Below are positions 42,900 to 51,397 of a DNA stretch of 64,000 nucleotides, one piece after another (the stretch's first letter is position 1; every line of letters begins with the position of its first letter). The position numbers and the translations under genes were made by a program. Location of the stretch: positions 186,001-250,000 of the forward strand of contig CAVSIP010000001.1 of assembly GCA_963728075.1 (NCBI GenBank). The letters run 5' to 3'. Under the pieces are notes generated by a model. That model had not been told where the DNA came from and did no database searches. It was given only the letters and a program-made list of their open reading frames with translations. This DNA comes from CAVSIP01 sp963728075. GTDB lineage: Bacteria > Actinomycetota > Actinomycetes > JAFAQI01 > DASSKL01.

Positions 42900-42920
42900 C
42901 CCGGCCCTAGTCGGGCCGGG
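42900..42920 (-). terminator. Hairpin spanning the qcrB stop codon
   Basis: CCCGGCCC pairs with GGGCCGGG across a 5-nt loop that contains part of the TAG stop. It is a compact terminator or 3'-end stabiliser for the ctaE-qcrCAB transcript. Confidence 0.5.
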
Positions 42921-44520
42921 ACACCGTCCCGGGTTCCTGACCGCTCTCGCCACTGCGCCGGGTGCGCCGGTCGGTGAAGAAGCCCGAGATCGCGCGCTGC
43001 GCACCGGCCATCACCCCCGGGCGGGGGTGGGCCTGCGATCCGCGGGTGGGCCTCGGGTGACGCGTGTCCGGCTCCGGCTCGTGGACCAGCGCCTGCCGGG
43101 TCATGACCGCGCGGGCGTGCTCGGAGATGGGCTCGGTCATCTCGATGTACTCACCGCTGGGCAGCCGGCGGATGATGCCGATCTCCTTGCCGTGGTGCAG
43201 CAGCTCCTCGTCCTGGTACTGCAGGCCGAGGCAGAGCCGCTTGGCGAAGTAGAAGGCGAGCGGCGGCAGCACGATGATCGCGCCGCGGAAGAACCAGGTC
43301 GTCGCCTGCAGGGAGACGTGGAACGTGCCCGCGATGATGTCGTTGCCGCCGGCGCAGAACAGCACGATGTACGCGGTCAGCGACATGGCCCCGATCGCCG
43401 TCCGGGTCGGGTTGTCCCGCGGCCGGTCGAGCAGGTGGTGGTAGTCGTTGTCGCCGGTCATGATTTTCTCGATCCAGGGGTACAGACCGAGCAGCGTGAA
43501 CAGGATGCCCGGTAGCACGAGGCCGGGAACGATCACGTTCCACGGGATCGTGTGCCCGAGGACCTGCGTCTCGAGGTTCGGCATGATCCGCAGGGCGCCC
43601 TCGAGGAAGCCCATGTACCAGTCCGGCTGGGAGCCCGCTGAGACGTCGGCGAGCTTGTACGGCCCGTACAGCCAGATCGGGTTGATCTGCACCGCCCAGC
43701 CGAGGAACGCCAGCATCGCGAAGGTGAGGAAGAAGAAGCCCTGGCCCTTTAGCGCGTACTTCGGCCACAGCCGGGAGCCGACCACGACGTGCTCGGTCTT
43801 GCCCGGGCCCGGGAAGTCGGTGTGCTTCTGGTGCCAGATGATCATCAGGTGCACGGCGATGAGGCCGGCGATGATGCCCGGGATGATGAAGACGTGGGCG
43901 ATGAACAGCCGCGGCCAGAAGTCGGTGCCGGGGTAGTTGCCACCGAACAGGAAGAACGCCGCGTAGCTGCCGACCAGGGGGATCGACTCGAGGATCGAGA
44001 AGCCGATCCGGATGCCCGTACCGGACAGCAGGTCGTCGGGCAGGGAGTAGCCGGCGAAGCCCTCGAAGATGCCGAGGACGAGCAGCGTGGTGCCGATGAC
44101 CCAGTTGACCTCACGCGGCTTGCGGAAGGCGCCGGTGAAGAACACGCGGCACAGGTGCACGATGATCGAGCCCACGAACAGCAGCGCCGCCCAGTGGTGG
44201 ATCTGGCGGATCAGCAGGCCCGCCCGGACGTCGAAGCTCACGTGCAGCGTCGAGGCGTACGCCTCGGACATCTCCACGCCCCTCAGCGGCACGTACGAGC
44301 CGTTGTAGACGAGCTCCTGGGTCGAGGCGTGGAAGAAGAACGCGATGAACGTCCCGGTCAGGATGAGGATCATGAAGCAGTACAGGGCGATCTCGCCCAG
44401 CATGAACGACCAGTGGTCCGGGAAGACCTTGTTGAACGTCCGGCGCAGGAACGCCGCGGACGCCAGCCGGTCGTCGACGGCCCGCAGGCTCTTGCGCGAG
44501 AAGGTCTCGGCCCGGCTCAT
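42907..44520 (-). CDS. qcrB: Cytochrome bc1 complex cytochrome b subunit
   Basis: 537 residues. It binds the two b haems; the His pairs are in IRQIHHWAALLFVGSIIVHLC and IAHVFIIPGIIAGLIAVHLM. The quinol-site motif appears as PDWYMGF (the PEWY equivalent), followed by further helices and a C-terminal basic tail longer than in mitochondrial cytochrome b, typical of actinobacterial QcrB. The ATG overlaps the qcrA stop (ATGA). It transfers electrons from menaquinol within the bcc-aa3 supercomplex. Confidence 0.96.
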   Translation of the reverse strand: MSRAETFSRKSLRAVDDRLASAAFLRRTFNKVFPDHWSFMLGEIALYCFMILILTGTFIAFFFHASTQELVYNGSYVPLRGVEMSEAYASTLHVSFDVRAGLLIRQIHHWAALLFVGSIIVHLCRVFFTGAFRKPREVNWVIGTTLLVLGIFEGFAGYSLPDDLLSGTGIRIGFSILESIPLVGSYAAFFLFGGNYPGTDFWPRLFIAHVFIIPGIIAGLIAVHLMIIWHQKHTDFPGPGKTEHVVVGSRLWPKYALKGQGFFFLTFAMLAFLGWAVQINPIWLYGPYKLADVSAGSQPDWYMGFLEGALRIMPNLETQVLGHTIPWNVIVPGLVLPGILFTLLGLYPWIEKIMTGDNDYHHLLDRPRDNPTRTAIGAMSLTAYIVLFCAGGNDIIAGTFHVSLQATTWFFRGAIIVLPPLAFYFAKRLCLGLQYQDEELLHHGKEIGIIRRLPSGEYIEMTEPISEHARAVMTRQALVHEPEPDTRHPRPTRGSQAHPRPGVMAGAQRAISGFFTDRRTRRSGESGQEPGTVSRPD

Positions 44521-45641
44521 GCGTTCACGTCCTTGAGGTTGCTGCCGCCCCGCTCCCAGAAGCTGGGACCGGGGGCCTCGTGGAAGTCGCTCTGCGCACG
44601 GAAGTAGCCGTCGTTGTCCACGTACAGCGGCAGCTGCGGCAGCGGGTGCCCTGCGGGACCGAAGATGACCTTGCAGCCGCGCGGCACGTCGAACGTGGAC
44701 TGGTGGCACGGGCAGAGCAGGTGGTGCGTCTGCTGCTCGTACAGGCTCACCGGGCAGCCGGCGTGGGTGCAGATCTTGTTGTAGGCGACGTGGTCCTCCA
44801 CCGCCCAGTTCTCCCGACCCGGCCTCGGCTGGTTGACCCCGGCCGGCAGCCGGATGAGCAGCGTGGGCCCGGTCGGGAAGTCGTTGACGCTGGTGTAGCC
44901 CTCCGGCATGACGGTGGCGAACCCGCCGACGGGGATGTCGCCCAGCTTGAGCGGCTCGTTGGTGTTCACGTCGACCAGGCGCACGCCCTTGCGCCACCCG
45001 CTGTGGAGCAGCTGCTTGCGGGGCAGCGGGCCCATGTCACGCAGCGCGAAGACGAACGGGATAGGGAAGATCGCCAGGGACATCAGCGCCGCGCGCCGGA
45101 GGAACTTGCGCCGGCCGAGCCCGAGCTCCTCGGCGCCCTTGAGGAACAGCTCCTCGGAGAGCAGCTGGTCCTCCTCCGGGGAGTGCATCGGCTCGCGCTC
45201 CTGCACCGCGTCCTCGTGGGGGAGCAGCTTCTTCGCCCACAGGATCATGCCGGCGCCGAGGCCGAACATCGACAGGGTCAGCCCGGTGCCGAGGACGAAG
45301 TTCTGGGACTGGCCGTAGTCGGGGGTGTGCAGGGTCATGAACCCGTACGCGAAGCAGAACACCACCGTGCCGAGGACCGACAGCAGGAACATGAACGTGA
45401 CCTGCCGCTCGGCCCGGCGCATGGCGCCCGGGTCGACGTGCTCGGGGCTCTCCTCGGTCTCGGAGTGGACCGCCGAGGGGCGGGTGTGCTCCGGGCCCTC
45501 CCAGGGGCGGGTGCGCTGGGCCGCGACCTCGCGGGCGGCCTCCTCGTGGAAGGTCTTCTCGCGGTCACGCCGCAAGGGACGCCGGCGCAGGCGAGCCCGC
45601 TCCTCGTCCGGTCCCGGCTGCTCGCCGTGCTCGTCGCTCAT
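44517..45641 (-). CDS. qcrA: Rieske iron-sulfur subunit of the bcc complex
   Basis: 374 residues. A long charged cytoplasmic N-terminus, three transmembrane helices (about 80-100, 113-133, 180-200, the last following an RRKFLRRAA Tat-like motif) and a C-terminal Rieske domain with the 2Fe-2S ligands CTHAGC and CPCHQS. Three helices are the actinobacterial form. The ATG overlaps the qcrC stop, and its own stop overlaps qcrB. Confidence 0.95.
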   Translation of the reverse strand: MSDEHGEQPGPDEERARLRRRPLRRDREKTFHEEAAREVAAQRTRPWEGPEHTRPSAVHSETEESPEHVDPGAMRRAERQVTFMFLLSVLGTVVFCFAYGFMTLHTPDYGQSQNFVLGTGLTLSMFGLGAGMILWAKKLLPHEDAVQEREPMHSPEEDQLLSEELFLKGAEELGLGRRKFLRRAALMSLAIFPIPFVFALRDMGPLPRKQLLHSGWRKGVRLVDVNTNEPLKLGDIPVGGFATVMPEGYTSVNDFPTGPTLLIRLPAGVNQPRPGRENWAVEDHVAYNKICTHAGCPVSLYEQQTHHLLCPCHQSTFDVPRGCKVIFGPAGHPLPQLPLYVDNDGYFRAQSDFHEAPGPSFWERGGSNLKDVNA

Positions 45642-46438
45642 ATCCGCTTCCCGATCCACAGGGTCATGGCGACCAGCCCGCCGATGCCGAGCAGCCAGGA
45701 CACGAGGCCCTCGCTGACCGGGCCGATCCGGCCGATGCCGTTGCCGCCGGGGTTCGCCATCGTCTTGAGCTGCCGGACGTACTTGATGACCGACAGCTTC
45801 TGCTCGGGAGTGAGCAGCTTGTCACCGAAGACCGGCATGTTCTCCGGCCCGGTGATCATGGCCTCGTAGATCTGCTTGGGCGTCGCCTTGGACAGCGACG
45901 GGGCCTACTTGCCGTACGTCAGCACGCCGCCGGACGCCGCCAACTGGTGGCACTGCGAGCAGTTCGCGCGGAACAGCTCGCCGCCCTCGGCGACGTTGCC
46001 GTTCTTGTAGTTCAGGTTCGACGGGATGGCCGGTCCCGGGCCGAGGGAGGCGACGTACGCGGCGAGGTCGTCGATCTGGGCCTGGTCGAAGACCGGCTTG
46101 TTCCGCTGGGCCTGCGGGCCGTGGACCTTCAACGGCATCCGGCCGGTCCCGACCTGGAAGTCGACCGCGGCGGCGCCGACCCCGATGAGGCTCGGTGCGC
46201 GGTTGCCGCCTTCGGCGTTGAGGCCGTGGCAGCTCGAGCAGCTCGTCAGGAACAGCTGGTGTCCGCGCTCGACGGCGCGGGACTGGTCCTGGCCGTCGGC
46301 AGCATGGCCGGTGGGCGCCAGCGCGGCGTAGAGACCGCCGATCACGGCGAGTGCGAGCAGCACCACGACGTAGCCGGAGAGCCGGCGCCGACGGGGGCCA
46401 CGCACGGCCGCGGGGGGCGGGGGGGCAGCGGCGTTCAC
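45638..46438 (-). pseudogene. qcrC: Dihaem cytochrome c subunit of the bcc complex, interrupted by an in-frame TAG
   Basis: Full reading from the GTG at 46438 would give 266 residues, but codon 178 is TAG (45905-45907). N-terminal helix (YVVVLLALAVIGGLYAALA), haem 1 motif CSSCH and haem 2 motif CSQCH precede the stop. After it the same frame continues with family sequence: APSLSKATPKQIYEAMITG, NMPVFGDKLL with the probable haem-2 Met, and a C-terminal membrane anchor (LVSWLLGIGGLVAMTLW). Homologues have Tyr at this point (GKYAP), so TAC to TAG explains it. TAG is a normal stop elsewhere here. Options are a sequence error, a real truncation or readthrough. A GGGAGAG site precedes the start. Confidence 0.88.
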
Positions 46439-46455
46439 GACGAGTGCTCTCCCGG

Positions 46456-47070
46456 CTAGCGGATCAGGTAGATGGAGGTGAAGACGGCGACCCAGACCAC
46501 GTCGACGAAGTGCCAGTAGTACGAGACCACGATCGCGGAGGTGGCCTGGTCCTCGTTGAAGGGGCCGAACGTGGTCCGTCCGAGCATCAGCACGAAGGCG
46601 ATGAGGCCGCCGAGCACGTGCAGGGCGTGGAACCCGGTCATCAGGTAGTAGATCGAGCCGTACGCGTGGCTCGCCCACGAGAAGTCGTTGTGCACGAAGA
46701 ACTCGTAGGTCTCCCCGGAGAGGAAGACCGCACCCATGACGAACGTGTAGACGAACCAGCGGCGCAGGCCGTACACGTCGCCCTTCTCGGCGGCGAACAC
46801 GCCGAGCTGGCAGGTCACCGACGACAGCACGAGGATCGTCGTGAAGGGGGCCGCGGTCTTCAGGTCGAGCAGCACGTTCGGCGGAGGCCAGTGCCCGCCG
46901 CCGCCCACCTGTACTTCACGAATCGTGTAGTACATGGCGAACAGCGCGGAGAAGAACATCAGCTCGGAGGACAGCCACACGATCGTCCCGACCGACACGA
47001 GGTTCGGCCGCACCAGACGTCCGTGCGACGGGATCTTCTCGAGCGCGGAAGCCGTCGTCACGGCGAGCAT
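46456..47070 (-). CDS. ctaE: Cytochrome c oxidase subunit III
   Basis: 204 residues, five transmembrane helices. Recognisable family segments are VGTIVWLSSELMFFSALFAMYY, FLSGETYEFFVH and GFHALHVLGGLIAFV, with YYWHFVDVVWVAVF at the end. It stabilises the oxidase core. It is first in the ctaE-qcrC-qcrA-qcrB operon, with qcrC 17 nt downstream. It diverges from ctaG. Confidence 0.96.
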   Translation of the reverse strand: MLAVTTASALEKIPSHGRLVRPNLVSVGTIVWLSSELMFFSALFAMYYTIREVQVGGGGHWPPPNVLLDLKTAAPFTTILVLSSVTCQLGVFAAEKGDVYGLRRWFVYTFVMGAVFLSGETYEFFVHNDFSWASHAYGSIYYLMTGFHALHVLGGLIAFVLMLGRTTFGPFNEDQATSAIVVSYYWHFVDVVWVAVFTSIYLIR

Positions 47071-47146
47071 TCTTACAGGACCGGCCTGGACTTTCGGCCC
47101 GACCCCCCGACCCCGTGTCGCGGGACTTCTGGCCTACCCTTGATCC

Positions 47147-48154
47147 GTGGATGCCAGCGGCCTCGCTGCGCTCGTCGTGGCCCATGCCGCCACCCCGCAC
47201 GATGTGCTCCCGAAACTCACGCTGGGGCGGGCGTTCACGACCTGGGAGCTGGACCCGCTCGTGATCGTCGGGCTGCTGGTGGCGGCGGTTCTCTACGCCG
47301 GCGGTGTGCGCCGGCTGCGGGCCCGCGGGGACGCCTGGCCGGTCGGCCGCTCCGTGGCCTTCCTCGGCGTGGGACTGGGCTCGGTGGCCATCGCGACGCT
47401 GTCGTCCATGGGCGCGTATGACGACACCCTGTTCTGGATCCACATGCTCCAGCACATGGTGCTCACCATGGTGGCGCCGGTGTTCCTGGCGCTCGGCGCG
47501 CCGGTCACCCTGGCTCTGCGTGCGCTGCACGGACGACCCCGCCGGACCCTCGTACGGGTGCTGCACAGCCGGTTCGCGAAGGTCATCGCCTCGCCCCTGG
47601 TCACGACCCCGCTGTTCGTGGGCACGCTGTACGTCCTGTACTTCACGCCGCTCTACGAGGCCACGCTCCGCAACGACGTGCTGCACGAGCTCACCCACGT
47701 GCACTTCCTCGTCGCCGGGTGCCTGTTCTTCTGGCCGATCCTCGGGCTCGACCCCGTGCCGGGCCGGCTCCCGCACATGCTGCGGCTGTTCGTCCTGTTC
47801 GTCACCCTTCCGGCTCACGCGTGGCTGGGTATCGCGATCATGGGTGGCGACCGCGTGATCGCGGGCGGCTACTACGCGGAGCTGGGCCGGACGTGGGGCC
47901 CGTCGCTGCTCGGGGACCAGGCGATCGGTGGCGGCCTGCTGTGGTCGAGCGGTGACCTGATCAGCATCGTGCTGTTCACCGTGGTGTTCGTGCAGTGGTT
48001 CCGGGCCGAGGAGCGGGAGGCGTTGCGGCGTGACCGCCACGCCGACCGCGAGACGGCCGCCGGCCGCGAGGACGCGGAGCTGGCGGCCTACAACGCCTAC
48101 CTCGCCGAGCTCGCCAGCCGTACCGGCCCCACCCCGCGCGGCGGCCCCGCCTGA
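47147..48154 (+). CDS. CtaG-type cytochrome c oxidase assembly membrane protein
   Basis: 335 residues with about seven transmembrane helices. The caa3_CtaG family pattern is present: FWIHMLQHMVLTMVAPVFLALG, HELTHVHFLVAGCLFFWPILG (His-rich, possibly copper-binding) and GLLWSSGDLISIVLFTVVFVQWF. It ends in a charged cytoplasmic tail. It probably helps insert copper into the oxidase. The GTG is 6 nt after TACCCT (47135-47140), so the mRNA is probably leaderless. Confidence 0.88.
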   Translation: MDASGLAALVVAHAATPHDVLPKLTLGRAFTTWELDPLVIVGLLVAAVLYAGGVRRLRARGDAWPVGRSVAFLGVGLGSVAIATLSSMGAYDDTLFWIHMLQHMVLTMVAPVFLALGAPVTLALRALHGRPRRTLVRVLHSRFAKVIASPLVTTPLFVGTLYVLYFTPLYEATLRNDVLHELTHVHFLVAGCLFFWPILGLDPVPGRLPHMLRLFVLFVTLPAHAWLGIAIMGGDRVIAGGYYAELGRTWGPSLLGDQAIGGGLLWSSGDLISIVLFTVVFVQWFRAEEREALRRDRHADRETAAGREDAELAAYNAYLAELASRTGPTPRGGPA

Positions 48155-48157
48155 GAA

Positions 48158-48190
48158 GTTGATCTGTCCCGCCCTTCGAGACAGATCAAC
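48158..48190 (+). terminator. 11-bp hairpin after ctaG
   Basis: GTTGATCTGTC pairs perfectly with GACAGATCAAC across an 11-nt loop, starting 3 nt past the ctaG stop. It has lower GC than other hairpins here and no T tract. A similar half-site (AAGTTGATCCGTC) occurs at 24603-24615. Confidence 0.55.
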
Positions 48191-48301
48191 GTGCGGGCGG
48201 ACGCGCGGGTTTGGGGGGCGCCCGCGTAGGTACCCCTCCTGCGAAGGGGGCGGCGCCGTCACGTCCGGCGGCGCCGCAGGCGACGCGGGAAGGCCGACAG
48301 G

Positions 48302-51300
48302 GTGAAGACCGACATCAGTCGACGCAGCGACCGGCGCTACCACGCACACCCGCACGCCGAGGGGGTGGACGTCCAGGCGCTCGAGCGCGCCCTGCGTGAG
48401 GCGGTCGAGGGGGAGGTCCGGTTCGGCACCGGTGACCGGGCGCTGTACTCCACCGACTCCTCGAACTACCGCCAGATCCCGATCGGCGTCGTCGTCCCCA
48501 AGCACGTCGAGGACATGCTCGCCGTGCAACGGGTCTGCCACGAGTACGGCGCCCCCCTCACCAACCGCGGCGGGGGCACCAGCCTGTCCGGCGAGACGAC
48601 CAACGTGGCCGTGATCATGGACTCGTCGAAGTACGTCAACCGGGTGCTCGAGGTGAACCCGGACGAGCAGTACGCCTGGGTCGAGGTCGGGACGATCAAC
48701 GACGTCCTGCGCGAGCAGGCCAAGCAGTACGGCCTCGACTTCGGCCCGGACCCCTCCACGCACAGCCGGTGCACGATCGGCGGCAACCTCGGCAACAACT
48801 CCTGCGGCGTCCACTCGGTCATGGCCGGGCGTACGGCGGACAACACCCTCGAGCTCGACGTGGTCACCGGCGACGGCGTCCGGATGAGCGTGAAGTCCCA
48901 CTACGCCGAGGAGGAGATCCGCTCGATCATCCGCGAGGGTGGCCGCAAGGGGGAGATCTTCCAGCGCCTGTACAACATCCGCGAGCAGTACGAGGACCTC
49001 ATCCGCGCCCGGTTCCCGCAGATCCCGCGGCGGGTGTCCGGCTACAACCTCGACGCGCTGCTGCCCGAGCGCGGGTTCAACGTGGCCGCCGCGCTCGTGG
49101 GCACGGAGGGCACCTGCGTCACCTTCCTGCGCGCGAAGCTGCGGCTGGTGCCCTGGCCGCCGCACCGCTCGCTCGTCGTCGTGGGCTACGAGTCGCTCTA
49201 CGAGATGGCCGACCACGTGCCCGAGATCCTCAAGCACGAGGTGATGGCCTGCGAGGCGGTCGACCACAAGCTGCTGACGAACATGTTCAAGAAGCACTTC
49301 CACGCCTCGCAGGTCTCGATGCTGCCCGAGGGGCGCAACTTCCTGCTGCTGGAGTTCGGTGGGCAGACCCGCGAGGAGGCCGACGAGCGCGCCCGCGCCA
49401 CCATGGCCGAGCTGTCCGCCCACCCCGAGGCGCCGGCGATGGAGCTCATCGACGACGTCGAGCAGGAGGAGGTGCTCTGGAACATCCGCGAGTCGGGCCT
49501 CGGCGCGACCGCGATGGTGCCGGACGAGCCGGACACCTGGCCGGGCTGGGAGGACGCCGCGGTGGCCCCGAACCAGGTGGGTCCGTACCTCCGCGAGTTC
49601 TACCAGCTCCTGGCGAAGTACGACCTCGGCGACGCGGCGCTCTACGGCCACTTCGGCGACGGCTGCATCCACTGCCGGCTGCCGTTCGACCTGACGAGCG
49701 CGGACGGGGTCAAGGGCTACCGCGCCTTCCTCGAGGAGGCCGCGGACCTCGTGGTGGCGTTCGGCGGCTCGCTGTCCGGCGAGCACGGTGACGGCCAGCA
49801 GCGGGCCGAGTTCCTGGAGACGATGTACGGGCCGGAGCTGGTCGGCGCGATGCGGGAGTTCAAGGCCGCCTGGGACCCGGCAGGCCGGATGAACCCCGGC
49901 AAGGTCGTCGACCCGATCCGCGTGTTCAAGGTGGACGAGAACCTGCGCCTCGGCCAGGACTACAACCCCTCGTCACCCGCCACGTACTTCCGCTTCCCCA
50001 ACGACGAGGGCAGCCTCGAGCGGGCCACGCTGCGCTGCGTCGGCGTCGGCAAGTGCCGGACGCTCGGCGGCTCGACGATGTGCCCGAGCTTCCAGGTGCT
50101 GCGGGAGGAGAAGCACTCCACCCGCGGCCGTTCGCGGATGCTCTTCGAGATGCTCCAGGGCGACGTCCTCACGGACGGCTGGAAGTCCGACGAGGTGTAC
50201 GAGGCACTCGACATGTGCCTGTCGTGCAAGGGCTGCAAGAACGACTGCCCGATCAACGTCGACATGGCGACGTACAAGGCCGAGTTCCTGGCCCACTACT
50301 TCGAGGGTCGGCTGCGGCCCCGGTACGCGTACGCGATGGGCCTGATCATGTACCACGCGCGGCTGGGGGCGAAGGTCCCCGGCCTGGCGAACTTCGCCCT
50401 GCACGCGCCGGTGGTCAACAAGCTCGTCAAGCGCCTCGGCGGGGTGCACCCCGACCGCAAGGCCCCCACCTTCGCCACGCAGACCTTCCGCGACTGGTTC
50501 GACCAGCGCGGGGTCGTCAACGAGGGCAAGGACAAGGTCGTCCTGTTCCCGGACACCTTCACCAACCACTTCCACGTCGACGTGGCCAAGGCCGTGTGCG
50601 AGGTGCTGGAGGCGGCCGGGTTCCAGGTGGTCATCCCGAAGCGGATCCTGTGCTGCGGGCGCCCGCTGTTCGACTACGGGATGCTGGGCCGGGCGCAGAA
50701 GCTGTTCCTGCAGACGCTGGACACCCTGCGGGAGGAGATCCGCCAGGGACTGCCGATGGTGGTGCCCGAGGTGAGCTGCGGGGCCAGCTTCCGCGACGAG
50801 CTGATCGAGATGCTGCCGGACAACGCGGACGCCCGCCGCCTGTCCGACCAGACGTTCACCCTCGAGGAGTTCCTCGAGAAGTTCGCACCCGACTGGGAGC
50901 TGCCCCAGTCGCAGCGCAAGGTGCTCGTCCAGAGCCACTGCCACCACAAGTCGATCATGGGCATGGACGCTGAGCAGGCCGTGCTGAAGCGGATGGGCGT
51001 CGAGTACGAGATGCCCTCCACCGGCTGCTGCGGTCTGGCCGGCTCGTGGGGCTTCGAGAAGGAGAAGTACGACGTCTCGATGGACTGCGGCGAGCGGGTG
51101 CTCTTCCCGGCGGTCCGCGACGCCAACCCGGACACGGTGATCGTGGCGGACGGCTTCAGCTGCCGCACGCAGATCATGCAGGGCACCGAGCGCCGCGGCA
51201 TCCACCTCGCGCAGTTCCTCAAGGCGCACCTGCCCGGCTCCGACGTCGAGCTGCCGCAGGAGCGTCCGGAGCGCGCGTTCGAGGACCGGCCGGACCTCGG

Positions 51301-51397
51301 CCGGCTGTTCAAGCGTGGAGCGGTGATGGCCGGTCTGCTCGGGGCAGCCGGCGCAGGCGCCGCCGCGGCGGCCGGCCGGAAGGCGGCCGGCCGGTGA
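48302..51397 (+). CDS. FAD-linked dehydrogenase with Fe-S and CCG domains (D-2-hydroxyacid type)
   Basis: 1031 residues. An FAD-binding type 4 domain (PLTNRGGGTSLSGETTN; CTIGGNLGNNSCGVHSVMAG) and an oxidase C-terminal domain (GHFGDGCIHCRLPFD; SGEHGDGQQRAEF) resemble D-lactate/D-2-hydroxyglutarate dehydrogenases. Next are a ferredoxin-like region (CLSCKGCKNDCP near residue 640) and two CCG domains (CCGRPLFDYG; CCGLAGSWGFEKEKYD). This is the YdiJ-like architecture, known for D-2-hydroxyglutarate oxidation; the exact substrate is not proven. A short Ala-rich hydrophobic C-terminus may touch the membrane. GTG start with GGGAAGG upstream; its stop overlaps the next gene (GTGA). Confidence 0.92.
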   Translation: MKTDISRRSDRRYHAHPHAEGVDVQALERALREAVEGEVRFGTGDRALYSTDSSNYRQIPIGVVVPKHVEDMLAVQRVCHEYGAPLTNRGGGTSLSGETTNVAVIMDSSKYVNRVLEVNPDEQYAWVEVGTINDVLREQAKQYGLDFGPDPSTHSRCTIGGNLGNNSCGVHSVMAGRTADNTLELDVVTGDGVRMSVKSHYAEEEIRSIIREGGRKGEIFQRLYNIREQYEDLIRARFPQIPRRVSGYNLDALLPERGFNVAAALVGTEGTCVTFLRAKLRLVPWPPHRSLVVVGYESLYEMADHVPEILKHEVMACEAVDHKLLTNMFKKHFHASQVSMLPEGRNFLLLEFGGQTREEADERARATMAELSAHPEAPAMELIDDVEQEEVLWNIRESGLGATAMVPDEPDTWPGWEDAAVAPNQVGPYLREFYQLLAKYDLGDAALYGHFGDGCIHCRLPFDLTSADGVKGYRAFLEEAADLVVAFGGSLSGEHGDGQQRAEFLETMYGPELVGAMREFKAAWDPAGRMNPGKVVDPIRVFKVDENLRLGQDYNPSSPATYFRFPNDEGSLERATLRCVGVGKCRTLGGSTMCPSFQVLREEKHSTRGRSRMLFEMLQGDVLTDGWKSDEVYEALDMCLSCKGCKNDCPINVDMATYKAEFLAHYFEGRLRPRYAYAMGLIMYHARLGAKVPGLANFALHAPVVNKLVKRLGGVHPDRKAPTFATQTFRDWFDQRGVVNEGKDKVVLFPDTFTNHFHVDVAKAVCEVLEAAGFQVVIPKRILCCGRPLFDYGMLGRAQKLFLQTLDTLREEIRQGLPMVVPEVSCGASFRDELIEMLPDNADARRLSDQTFTLEEFLEKFAPDWELPQSQRKVLVQSHCHHKSIMGMDAEQAVLKRMGVEYEMPSTGCCGLAGSWGFEKEKYDVSMDCGERVLFPAVRDANPDTVIVADGFSCRTQIMQGTERRGIHLAQFLKAHLPGSDVELPQERPERAFEDRPDLGRLFKRGAVMAGLLGAAGAGAAAAAGRKAAGR

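Noticed and set aside
45905..45907. TAG reassigned to a sense codon in this organism
   Set aside because: TAG ends several intact genes here (lipB, ctaD, trpD, qcrB, the NlpC/P60 gene), so it is an ordinary stop codon.
46916..49786. 956-codon minus-strand open frame opposite ctaG and the FAD dehydrogenase
   Set aside because: No recognisable domain; composition is that of a shadow frame. The plus strand carries two well-supported genes.
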